A stretch of 64,000 bases of DNA. It comes from Tropheryma whipplei str. Twist. Its GTDB lineage: Bacteria > Actinomycetota > Actinomycetes > Actinomycetales > Microbacteriaceae. The notes under the pieces are model-generated. The model made no database searches, was not told the origin of the DNA, and saw only the letters and a list, made by a program, of their open reading frames with translations. The stretch's first letter is position 1; each line of letters begins with the position of its first letter. Both the position numbers and the translations under genes were made by a program. Of this stretch, positions 18,388-25,625 are shown piece by piece. The DNA is taken from assembly GCF_000007485.1 (NCBI RefSeq), contig NC_004572.3, forward strand, positions 744,001 through 808,000, written 5' to 3'.

Positions 18388-19051
18388 TTTTTACCCCATC
18401 ACTCGCGGACATAGTCCCGTATCTATTTTTATATCTCTCATAATTTCGCCTGATTTCGACCTCAGGCAAAGGCTCAATATCGCCTATCTGCATCGCAGCA
18501 AAGATTGTTCTTGCGACATCCTCGACCATAACCGCAGCTTTGAGCGCATCGTGTATGGTCGCGCCAACGGTAAAAACTCCATGCTGTTTCATGAGTATAG
18601 CCGGAGAGTGACCAATCTTTCTGACAATCTCTTCGCCAATCTCTTCGCCGCCAATGACCGCATAATCCCCACAAGGAATTGGACCACCAAATTCATCAGC
18701 GACTGCAGTTATACAGCATGGAATCTCTTTTCCAACCGCAGCAAATGCAGTAGCATACCTAGAATGAGTGTGCACAATACTGACAACATCATCCCGCTTG
18801 CGGTACACGCCCAAATGGGACGCGGTATCGGACGAAGGCGGCATAGAACCTTCAACAATTTCACCGTCGAGGGAAACAACAACCATATCCTCCGGAGTCA
18901 TATTCTCATACAGGACCCCAGAAGGTTTTATAACAACAAGCCCAGTATCAGGATCTCTCGCAGACAAGTTACCGGAGGTCCAAGTAACCAAGCCCTCTCT
19001 GGGAAGGCGCAGGTTACCCTCGCAAACGCGAGCCCTCAAATCCTCTAACAT
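18380..19051 (-). CDS. L-ribulose-5-phosphate 4-epimerase (UlaF/AraD-like)
   Basis: A class II aldolase/epimerase of 223 residues. It shows TSGNLSAR, IKPSGV, the SSDTASHLGVYR loop, zinc ligands His94 and His96 (VHTHSRYA) and His157 (KQHGVF), and Asp119 in the VADEF segment, the place of the AraD proton donor. The family includes L-fuculose aldolases, but the neighbouring UlaD- and UlaE-like genes favour the 4-epimerase, which makes D-xylulose 5-phosphate. It overlaps ulaE-like by 7 bases and the kinase by 8. Confidence 0.85.
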   Translation of the reverse strand: MLEDLRARVCEGNLRLPREGLVTWTSGNLSARDPDTGLVVIKPSGVLYENMTPEDMVVVSLDGEIVEGSMPPSSDTASHLGVYRKRDDVVSIVHTHSRYATAFAAVGKEIPCCITAVADEFGGPIPCGDYAVIGGEEIGEEIVRKIGHSPAILMKQHGVFTVGATIHDALKAAVMVEDVARTIFAAMQIGDIEPLPEVEIRRNYERYKNRYGTMSASDGVKSA

Positions 19052-19899
19052 GCCTTAGAGACAACAGCGATACCAGACTCACCGAGCCGTGCAGTTATGA
19101 ACTCCCGAGCGCGCGAGGCAATGCGCTCAGAGTCAGGACTGTCATCATTCCACATCTCTATCATCATTCGTCCGGACCAGTTTTGACGATGCAGCTCATC
19201 AAAGGCCTCTTTCCACGGAACATGCCCACAACCCATCGGGACACGACGAGGTTCACCGGGACGAGTATCCTTAGCATGTAAAGCAAACATAAATCCTCTA
19301 CCAGCTGCAAGTTCCTGCCGAGTACTCAATTGTCGCTCGGTCAAATTACCTATATCAGGATACAGCTTAAGCCAAGGAGATCCCACCTGTTCAACAGCCT
19401 CCCTGCCTGAAATAATCGAGGTTATCCCATTTGTATCCACATTCTCAACACCAAGAACGACCCCGTTCAAAGACGCATAGGCAGCAGAATAGTGTAAAAA
19501 ATCTATAAACAGCTTTCGCGAATCGGGATGCGGCATCCCATAGTAATCATAGTAACCAGCCAACTGCAGAATCGGGATACCAAGACTAGAGCACAAATCA
19601 ACACCTTGACGGAGAAACAGGCGGGCCCTATCGCGCACGGCAGCGTCTTGGCTGGCCGGGGCAATCTTCCTGTGAACAGAAAGGCATATACCGCCGAGGG
19701 CAATACCTTCACGGTTAGCAGCGGCCCTAAGTTCGCATCTTCTGGTATCAGGCCAAGTGAGGCGCTCTATTCTTTCATCACTTTCGTCGACAGACAGATC
19801 AACAAACGCAAATCCTGCAGCAGCAGCGGCTGCAAAAAACTCACTCCAGGTCTCACGCCGTCTAATCGCCTTCTCGTATATACCAATCTCTATTGACAC
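19045..19899 (-). CDS. L-ribulose-5-phosphate 3-epimerase (UlaE/SgbU-like)
   Basis: 284 residues of the AP-endonuclease-2/xylose-isomerase TIM-barrel family. IGIYEKAI, FAFVDLSVDESDERIERLTW, GGICLSVHRK, LQLAGYYDYY and GVENVDTNG match UlaE closely. The metal ligands would be Glu (GVENVD), Asp (LYPDIGN), His (FALHAKDT) and Glu (MIEMWN). It converts L-xylulose 5-phosphate to L-ribulose 5-phosphate in ascorbate breakdown. In the middle of the operon, 25 bases behind the UlaD-like gene. Confidence 0.88.
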   Translation of the reverse strand: MSIEIGIYEKAIRRRETWSEFFAAAAAAGFAFVDLSVDESDERIERLTWPDTRRCELRAAANREGIALGGICLSVHRKIAPASQDAAVRDRARLFLRQGVDLCSSLGIPILQLAGYYDYYGMPHPDSRKLFIDFLHYSAAYASLNGVVLGVENVDTNGITSIISGREAVEQVGSPWLKLYPDIGNLTERQLSTRQELAAGRGFMFALHAKDTRPGEPRRVPMGCGHVPWKEAFDELHRQNWSGRMMIEMWNDDSPDSERIASRAREFITARLGESGIAVVSKAC

Positions 19900-19924
19900 G
19901 GCAGAATCCGGAGTACCCCTCTGT

Positions 19925-20605
19925 TCAGCGCCACAATTCGCCTATCTCTTTTTGAAAACTGCTTGCAGCAGAAGACGGACAGTCTGCGCCAATGATGGCA
20001 CGCCCCGCAATAAATATCGAAACCGGAAGGCCTGAAAACTGAGCAAGGGTATCAACACGTATTCCCCCCGTGACTGTGACCATAAAACCAAGATCAGCCA
20101 GATACTTTATTTGCTCAAAGCTATCTTCCGTCCAGGCAGAGTCACCCGATGTTCCTTCCGCATCTCTTGAGCGCTTGACTATAACGTGGGAAACACCAAG
20201 ATCATGCCAAACTTTCGCGCGCTCATCTGAATAATACTGCCCTATCTCAACCTGAACCTGCCCACCAAATCTTTGCGCCACCGTACATACCTGTTTGACA
20301 GTCGTATCACTGGCACCAGAAACAACAGAAACCAAGCCTGCGCCCGATTCGAATGCCAAACTCGCAATTATCTTCCCAGCCTCAACAATTCTTACATCAG
20401 CCAAAACGGGCTTTCGCGGGTAAAGTGCACTTATTGCGCGCACGGCAGACATCCCTTCTGATAAACACAGAATGGTGCCAACCTCTATCACATCGACATG
20501 CTCAATAGATTTTTGCAGAGGCCCCAGGGCGCTTGAAAGGTCAAATGTATCGAGTGCAACCTGAAGAAGCGGCCGCGAGGGATGTTCTATAACAGCGCGA
20601 GTCAT
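19925..20605 (-). CDS. UlaD-like 3-keto-L-gulonate-6-phosphate decarboxylase homologue with altered active site
   Basis: 226 residues of the OMP-decarboxylase suprafamily. It aligns without gaps around the active site to E. coli UlaD (recalled sequence) with an offset of 8: Asp19, Glu41, Asp70, Glu120, Arg147 and the TVTGG phosphate site are kept. But Lys64 of UlaD is Arg72 here, Asp67 is Glu75 (LADVRIVEAG) and His136 is Lys144 (VKRSRDAE). In UlaD and hexulose-phosphate synthase these residues stabilise the enediolate and handle protons, so the substrate or reaction may differ. The start overlaps the lactonase stop by 1 base. Confidence 0.85.
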   Translation of the reverse strand: MTRAVIEHPSRPLLQVALDTFDLSSALGPLQKSIEHVDVIEVGTILCLSEGMSAVRAISALYPRKPVLADVRIVEAGKIIASLAFESGAGLVSVVSGASDTTVKQVCTVAQRFGGQVQVEIGQYYSDERAKVWHDLGVSHVIVKRSRDAEGTSGDSAWTEDSFEQIKYLADLGFMVTVTGGIRVDTLAQFSGLPVSIFIAGRAIIGADCPSSAASSFQKEIGELWR

Positions 20606-21597
20606 TACCGCCTGACCTGAAAGAAAGTTTGTGCATTGTACATAAGCAGATCATCAACATAATCAGGATCAAAACCTTCATCCAGCAGTCGAGGGGCGAA
20701 TACTGAAGGATCGTAATCAATGCCACTCACCGCACCGTAAGCCTTTTGATAACTCCGCTTTCCAGAATCGGTACCGAGCAAGAGTCGCTTGCCAAAACCC
20801 TGCTTGCCAAGTTCACGCACAAGCGTTACCCGTGCACTATCAGGGAGATATTTGATCCTATACGTCCCATCAAGCTCGAGATAAACGCCAAGTTTTAGTA
20901 TCTGTGCTAGATAGTACACATCAGCATTTCGCTGTATATGGCCTATAGCAACCTGATCTGGATCAACACCCAATTCAATAAACCGCTTTGCCTGTTCAAG
21001 ACCGGCTGTGCCAAAAGTTGTATGTGTGTTGATCGGTGCACCGGTAACCTTCGCAGCTATCGCCACAGCTTCCTGGGTCTTTTTCTCCCATTCAGTAATC
21101 TGGCCATAAGCAGAAGCAAACTTTATAACCCCAGCCTTATAAGGGGTTCTTTCTACAATTGGTCCAGAATAGTCATGGGCATCCACTCCCTCTTCAATAT
21201 CAGCTATAAGAAGATCAGCTATCTGGTTCACAGAATAGCGACTCACCCAGTGGCATTTTGTTTCTAGATAAACGTGTTCGCGGTGGAAGCCTGTTGCTAC
21301 AACTATATGAAGTCCCGGAATCCGATTGTTTACCTCGACAAGTTTTAGGACATCACGCCCACAATCGGCGGGACACATATCAATAATTGTTGCCGTCTGA
21401 GACCAACGCTTACTAGCCTGAACGAAATAACTCGCCTCTTCAACTGCCTTGTCGACACTGTCCAGCAAATGATCCTTGTCTAAATACACCTCACCGGCGC
21501 CGGTACGAATCAAATGATCGTGGCAATTAACACACCCAAGTAAATCGGGCGAAACGTCACCCTTTATCGTCCTTACAAATCCCAAAACAACCTCCAT
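20605..21597 (-). CDS. Phosphotriesterase-family hydrolase, probable sugar-phosphate lactonase
   Basis: 330 residues, amidohydrolase fold, COG1735 group. Binuclear metal ligands are His26 and His28 (NCHDHL), Lys159 (GVIKFAS, the carboxylated lysine), His192 (NTHTTF), His220 (IGHIQRN) and Asp277 (LLGTDSGK). Members of this group in Mycoplasma and Listeria were shown to hydrolyse phosphorylated sugar lactones, not organophosphates. As the first gene of an operon with UlaD-, UlaE- and UlaF-like genes it would replace UlaG, the L-ascorbate-6-phosphate lactonase. The exact substrate is an inference. Confidence 0.85.
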   Translation of the reverse strand: MEVVLGFVRTIKGDVSPDLLGCVNCHDHLIRTGAGEVYLDKDHLLDSVDKAVEEASYFVQASKRWSQTATIIDMCPADCGRDVLKLVEVNNRIPGLHIVVATGFHREHVYLETKCHWVSRYSVNQIADLLIADIEEGVDAHDYSGPIVERTPYKAGVIKFASAYGQITEWEKKTQEAVAIAAKVTGAPINTHTTFGTAGLEQAKRFIELGVDPDQVAIGHIQRNADVYYLAQILKLGVYLELDGTYRIKYLPDSARVTLVRELGKQGFGKRLLLGTDSGKRSYQKAYGAVSGIDYDPSVFAPRLLDEGFDPDYVDDLLMYNAQTFFQVRR

Positions 21598-21960
21598 GGG
21601 AAACTACGTAAAATCGAACCATTACGAAAAACCTGGCATGAAGTGCTGTGAAAGTATGCCGCACGCAGAAAATCCAGCAGGAACAGTCTATCGAAAAATA
21701 AAACTGTGCAACGACATGAATTAATGCAGCAATCCCATAAATTAATGCATGAGGCATCCGTCATGCGTTTCAGGTAAAGTCAAAAGCGCAAATTTTATGG
21801 TACAAATTTTATACTGCGTGGGAGTATTATAAACACGTTTGTAAACACGCCGACAGTGTGACCGTGCAGTGTGACCGTGCAGTTATACTGTACAGTGGGC
21901 TCCTTTTGGCAAGACCCCTCGAGTGTACAGTGCGCAAATAAAGACCGGTGGTTACGTTAT
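21598..21960. other. Gap between the lactonase gene and pth
   Basis: 363 bases, no supported gene. It holds two copies of an AATTAATGCA motif (around 21717-21750) and the 13-bp tandem units at 21856-21894. It should contain the operon promoter. Confidence 0.5.
21856..21894. promoter_or_regulatory. 13-bp tandem repeat units upstream of the sugar-acid operon
   Basis: GTGTGACCGTGCA twice in perfect tandem (21856-21881), then a third decayed unit ending in CTGTACA. The same unit lies before the MFS gene. Candidate operator for a regulator encoded elsewhere. Confidence 0.45.
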
Positions 21961-22521
21961 TTAAGTCCGAGAGGGCAATTTGGTTTGGGCTATGAATTGT
22001 TTTACGCCAACAAAGCCATTGTCTCTCAGATGCAAAACGGCCTCTGCGGCCAGCTGTATTGTTCTGCTGATAATGTCTGTCTGAACAGGAGAGAAGTTTG
22101 ACAAGACAAAGTCTTCGATGCTTTGGTTATTTTCTGGCCTGCCTATACCAACCCTTAATCTTGCGTAATCAGAACCAAGGCAATCACTTATACTTCTAAG
22201 ACCTCTATGGCCGGCAGTACCCCCGCCTTGCTTGAATCGAAGCGTGCCGAGAGGAAGGTCAATATCGTCATGCAGAACAAGTAGGTCTGATACAGAATGA
22301 AATTTCATCAGGCTCGCAATAACGGGACCCGATAAATTCATATACGCATCCGGTTTGACGAGCAAGATATCACCGAGTGAAAGATAAAAATTATTCGTTT
22401 TGTGACGCCTGAAACGCGCACCTCCTGACAAGATATCAAGAACCATCTGGCCAACATTGTGCCGCGTCTTGTCATACGAAGGGCCAGGGTTACCAAGGCC
22501 AGCCACTATGTACACACACAA
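21961..22521 (-). CDS. pth: Peptidyl-tRNA hydrolase
   Basis: 186 residues. GLGNPGPSYDKTRHNVG contains the catalytic His, VKPDAYMNLSG the Asn/Met contact, LVLHDDIDLPLG the catalytic Asp, and GGGTAGHRGLRSI the substrate loop; all are kept. It frees stalled ribosomes of peptidyl-tRNA. Start could be TTG 22521 or the GTG two codons on; no clear ribosome site. Faces the sugar-acid operon on the same strand; upstream is a 230-base gap before the mosaic membrane gene. Confidence 0.94.
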   Translation of the reverse strand: MCVYIVAGLGNPGPSYDKTRHNVGQMVLDILSGGARFRRHKTNNFYLSLGDILLVKPDAYMNLSGPVIASLMKFHSVSDLLVLHDDIDLPLGTLRFKQGGGTAGHRGLRSISDCLGSDYARLRVGIGRPENNQSIEDFVLSNFSPVQTDIISRTIQLAAEAVLHLRDNGFVGVKQFIAQTKLPSRT

Positions 22522-22751
22522 GCATTACATATGCAGCGCCACAAACCTAAACCTCGGCCTGTAACTGCCGAGCATCGGCAACGTACTGTAGCGAACAGGG
22601 TAACTTGCTACCTTATAAGGGGTACGCCCTGCCAAGCACAGTTAACGGAAGAGATCCGTCCATAAACTGTCAGCGTCTACGAGGCGCAAACAGAGTGCAA
22701 AACAACAATCACGGCGGCGGCCAATACCCTAGAGCGGCATATGTCCTTGTT

Positions 22752-23513
22752 TTATTTATTACCCTTTATCTGTTCTGGGTATATCTCATAGGCTTGGGTA
22801 ACTATATCTGTTAGTTCCTTTGGTATTGGTCCATGTCTTCTTATATGTAGGTTATAGAGGAGTTTGCGGATAGGGGGAGAATTGTAACTAAATAGCCAAA
22901 GGTAGTAGACAGCGGCGATAGAGGCTAAGAGGAGCAGGCTCTGGGTATAAAAGAGCGGCAGTCCAGGAGAGTCCGGCAAGAGCAATAGCCAGATAAATAG
23001 AAACACAGCAAGCGAGGCAATAAAATTCAAAACATCATCAGAGGTCCAGCGAGTGCCTTTTTGTTGCACGTCAAGCAGGAGGATTTGTCTGCGTTTGGTT
23101 GGGTTTTGGAAAGAGGGGGTTTGTGAGTAATAGGAGTAGCGGAGGAAGAAGGATCGTTTTGTGCGATCCAGGTATGGAAAGACTACTAACTGATAGAAAA
23201 AGAGCACGAAAATTAAGAAAAAGAACGAGCCGCCGCTTGAACCGCTTGTCATGTAATAGCCCCGATCCACACCAAGTAACGAGAAGAGGTATGTAAGAGA
23301 CATGATAAATAAAATCACAGGTATGGCGGTAAGCACATACGAGACGAAATGAACACCCCACGGCGGATTATTGTATTTCCTAACTAATCCTGCCATGAAC
23401 AGTCTTCTCTTATGTGGTCTTGTAAGGAGAAAGAGATAGGTGAAGAAACCTGTTAGGAGGGGAAAGAAGGATGATTGTCTGGGTTGTGTTACAGATGTTG
23501 TTGTCTTAGGCAC
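22752..23513 (-). CDS. Mosaic membrane protein, copy 2 (paralogue of 290-1033)
   Basis: A membrane protein of 253 residues. GTG 23513 follows AAGGAGATAAA. Conserved blocks (RPHKRRLFMAGLVRK near residue 30; SFQNPTKRRQILLLD; NSPPIRKLLYNLHIRRHGPIPKE near the end) are nearly identical in DNA to copy 1, while the hydrophobic stretches between them are different. It lies 23 bases behind a small secreted-protein gene and shares that gene's leader and first codons (MPKT). Unknown function; the pattern fits a surface or membrane component that varies by recombination. Confidence 0.75.
   Translation of the reverse strand: MPKTTTSVTQPRQSSFFPLLTGFFTYLFLLTRPHKRRLFMAGLVRKYNNPPWGVHFVSYVLTAIPVILFIMSLTYLFSLLGVDRGYYMTSGSSGGSFFFLIFVLFFYQLVVFPYLDRTKRSFFLRYSYYSQTPSFQNPTKRRQILLLDVQQKGTRWTSDDVLNFIASLAVFLFIWLLLLPDSPGLPLFYTQSLLLLASIAAVYYLWLFSYNSPPIRKLLYNLHIRRHGPIPKELTDIVTQAYEIYPEQIKGNK
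22780..22909. repeat. Direct repeat block A, copy 2
   Basis: Partner of 309-438. Confidence 0.85.
23070..23159. repeat. Direct repeat block B, copy 2
   Basis: Partner of 602-691. Confidence 0.85.
23365..23444. repeat. Direct repeat block C, copy 2
   Basis: Partner of 906-985. Confidence 0.85.
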
Positions 23514-23536
23514 TTTATCTCCTTATCTGTTACAGA

Positions 23537-24115
23537 TTAGCCACACTTGGTTCTGAAGGGATCAAAGCGGATGTAGCGGGGTTGGAAGGGAGGGCAGGGC
23601 CAAGACAGCATGTCGTTTACATCCTTAACCACACCGTCAAGTGAGCCTGCAAATTTCACAGCCCCTTTGAGGAGGGCGGGAAGAATGACCCTCAGGGCAG
23701 CCTTCAGTGGAACACCACTAGGCACAACCGAGGTTACCGCAACCAACGCAGCTTGTAACGACCAGCCGGCCTTAAGGTAGAAGCCCCAGGCATCAGTTCC
23801 ATAGTAGAGATCAGTAACACCTATGACCCATCTGTCTGTGCTGTTGCGGGTCTGTTGTGTTACATGTGTAAGGGTTACAGTTACACCATCCTTGGTTAGG
23901 GTTATTGTTTCTTGTCTCTTGTTACCTGTTACTTGTTTGGTGAATCCTGCTTGTTCTAGTTCTTTGATTATTTGGTTGGCTTTTGGTTCTGTGGTTGTTG
24001 CTACTGCTTTATCTGTTGTTACAGATGTTGTTGCGTATGTGGGTGTTGCTATGAATATTAGAGAGAAGATTACAGAGAGGGTTGTTATTAGGAACTTCAT
24101 GTTTGTCTTAGGCAT
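23537..24115 (-). CDS. Small secreted or membrane-associated protein, unknown
   Basis: 192 residues. A signal peptide is clear (MKFLITTLSVIFSLIFIATPTYAT, cleavage probably after TYA). The mature part is Thr-rich, then a hydrophobic region around residues 115-155 (GWSLQAALVAVTSVVPSGVPLKAALRV) and a C-terminal tail with two cysteines separated by aromatic residues and prolines. I chose ATG 24115, which follows AAAGGAGAT; ATG 24100 is an alternative with the signal peptide starting at once. It lies between rplY and mosaic membrane gene copy 2. No family recognised. Confidence 0.7.
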   Translation of the reverse strand: MPKTNMKFLITTLSVIFSLIFIATPTYATTSVTTDKAVATTTEPKANQIIKELEQAGFTKQVTGNKRQETITLTKDGVTVTLTHVTQQTRNSTDRWVIGVTDLYYGTDAWGFYLKAGWSLQAALVAVTSVVPSGVPLKAALRVILPALLKGAVKFAGSLDGVVKDVNDMLSWPCPPFQPRYIRFDPFRTKCG

Positions 24116-24116
24116 T

Positions 24117-24268
24117 TTATCTCCTTTGACCTGTTATGGGTTGATTATAACATGGGGGTTAGATGGGTGTATATCACTGTGGTGTATTAGGTGATATACA
24201 TGATTGTGTTTGGGTTAGTCTGGGGGAGATTCCTGGGTGGCACGGCGGACAGGGTCGACCTTTGCAAT
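24117..24268. repeat. Direct repeat block D, copy 2
   Basis: Partner of 1036-1187. Spans the end of rplY and the ribosome site of the secreted-protein gene; the complete rplY shows that this is the parental copy. Confidence 0.85.
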
Positions 24269-24778
24269 GAGCAAGCGTGGCGGGCTGACAAGTAAAGCAC
24301 CATCAGGAAGCGCAATATCAGATGCAAAAATACGCCTGCCGGCCTGCAAGCCTGACACATCAACAACAAGAGCTTCGGGGATTTGAGACACCTGCAGGGT
24401 TACAGCAACCGAATAATTCTCGACAGAAGTCACGGTGCCCGCATAGCTTTGACCAACAAAGCGCAGCGGAACACGAATGGTCACTGCATCATCTTCATTT
24501 ACAAACAGCATATCCAAATGCTCAATGATGTTCCTGATGCGATCTCTCTGAACCTGCTTTATAAGAACCAAAGATTCGCGGGCATCAATCTTGAGTTGCA
24601 GAAGGGCATTGGCTCTACGCATAATGAGAGACATCTGCGCTGCCGGCAGCAAAACATGCTCAGGTGCCCTTTTAAGGCCATACGCAACAGCAGGTATCTT
24701 GCCGGCGGCGCGTGCACGGCGCGCAAACCCTTTACCAAAACCAACCCTGCTCTCGGCCTCTACAACCGGATACACCAT
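24215..24778 (-). CDS. rplY: Ribosomal protein L25/TL5 (Ctc type)
   Basis: 187 residues. The N-terminal 5S-rRNA-binding domain (RRARAAGKIPAVAYG) is followed by the C-terminal TL5/Ctc domain. I chose ATG 24778 (MVYPVVEAES), which has GGGGG 4 bases upstream; the frame is open to 24841. L25 binds 5S rRNA in the central protuberance. It is located next to pth, as often seen (ctc-pth). The last 54 bases are duplicated at 1134-1187. Confidence 0.9.
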   Translation of the reverse strand: MVYPVVEAESRVGFGKGFARRARAAGKIPAVAYGLKRAPEHVLLPAAQMSLIMRRANALLQLKIDARESLVLIKQVQRDRIRNIIEHLDMLFVNEDDAVTIRVPLRFVGQSYAGTVTSVENYSVAVTLQVSQIPEALVVDVSGLQAGRRIFASDIALPDGALLVSPPRLLIAKVDPVRRATQESPPD

Positions 24779-24914
24779 AGAACCCCCGAATAACACACGC
24801 GTGGCGCGCAGACCAAGCGCAAATACAAACAGCACACCCACTTGCGCACCAGCGACAAAAAGCCTAGCAAAAAATTATATACATCAGAAACCCTGCCCAA
24901 GGGGGCGGAGACTG

Positions 24915-25580
24915 CTAGGGCAAATATCTACCGGGATGTGTTGCACAACCCGAAGGGTCAATAGAATACACAAGGGGTATGCCAGTCGGAATATTGAGCT
25001 GACACACGTCTGTATCCGATATGCACTCGAGGTGTTTCACAAGGGCACGCAAAGAATTTCCGTGAGCAACCACAAGAACAACCTTTCCGGCAACAAGATG
25101 CGGAAGAATCACACCCTGCCAATAAGGCAGAAGTCTATTCTGTACGTCCTTCAGTGACTCTGAAAGGGGTGGTGGCTCCTCATAGCGGGGGTCATCAGCT
25201 TGGCTGTGCAGCGGTGGCGGGGGTGTATCGTAACCACGGCGCCAGGAATTGAACTGCTCTTCACCAAACTCCTCCAGTACCTGGGCTTTATTTTTACCCT
25301 GTAAGCTTCCGTAATGTCTCTCGTTCAATCGCCAACTACGAAAAGTTGGCAGCCAAACACGATCGATCTCCATGAGTGCTATATGAGCCGTTTGAATAGA
25401 ACGGGTTAGCAGAGAGGTGAACAAGACATCAGGGTATCTGTTGGCTTCACGCAAGAGTTGCCCGGCAGTTTTCGCCTCTTTCTCGCCAAGTTCACTCAGG
25501 CGAACATCAACCCAGCCAGTAAAAAGATTCTCTTGATTCCATAGGCTATTCCCGTGACGTAGCAAAACTAGATTATCCAT
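24915..25580 (-). CDS. gpmA: 2,3-bisphosphoglycerate-dependent phosphoglycerate mutase
   Basis: 221 residues, a little short for Gpm[11 protein letters not shown] holds the phosphorylated His, [13 protein letters not shown], the [11 protein letters not shown] loop, [11 protein letters not shown] and the second catalytic His in [16 protein letters not shown] are all present. Interconverts 3- and 2-phosphoglycerate in glycolysis. The C-terminal tail is truncated compared with E. coli. Start ATG 25580. Confidence 0.92.
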   Translation of the reverse strand: MDNLVLLRHGNSLWNQENLFTGWVDVRLSELGEKEAKTAGQLLREANRYPDVLFTSLLTRSIQTAHIALMEIDRVWLPTFRSWRLNERHYGSLQGKNKAQVLEEFGEEQFNSWRRGYDTPPPPLHSQADDPRYEEPPPLSESLKDVQNRLLPYWQGVILPHLVAGKVVLVVAHGNSLRALVKHLECISDTDVCQLNIPTGIPLVYSIDPSGCATHPGRYLP

Positions 25581-25625
25581 ACCCCACCAAGTCTAGTGAC
25601 AATTTGCTTACTCGGGTCACACAAG

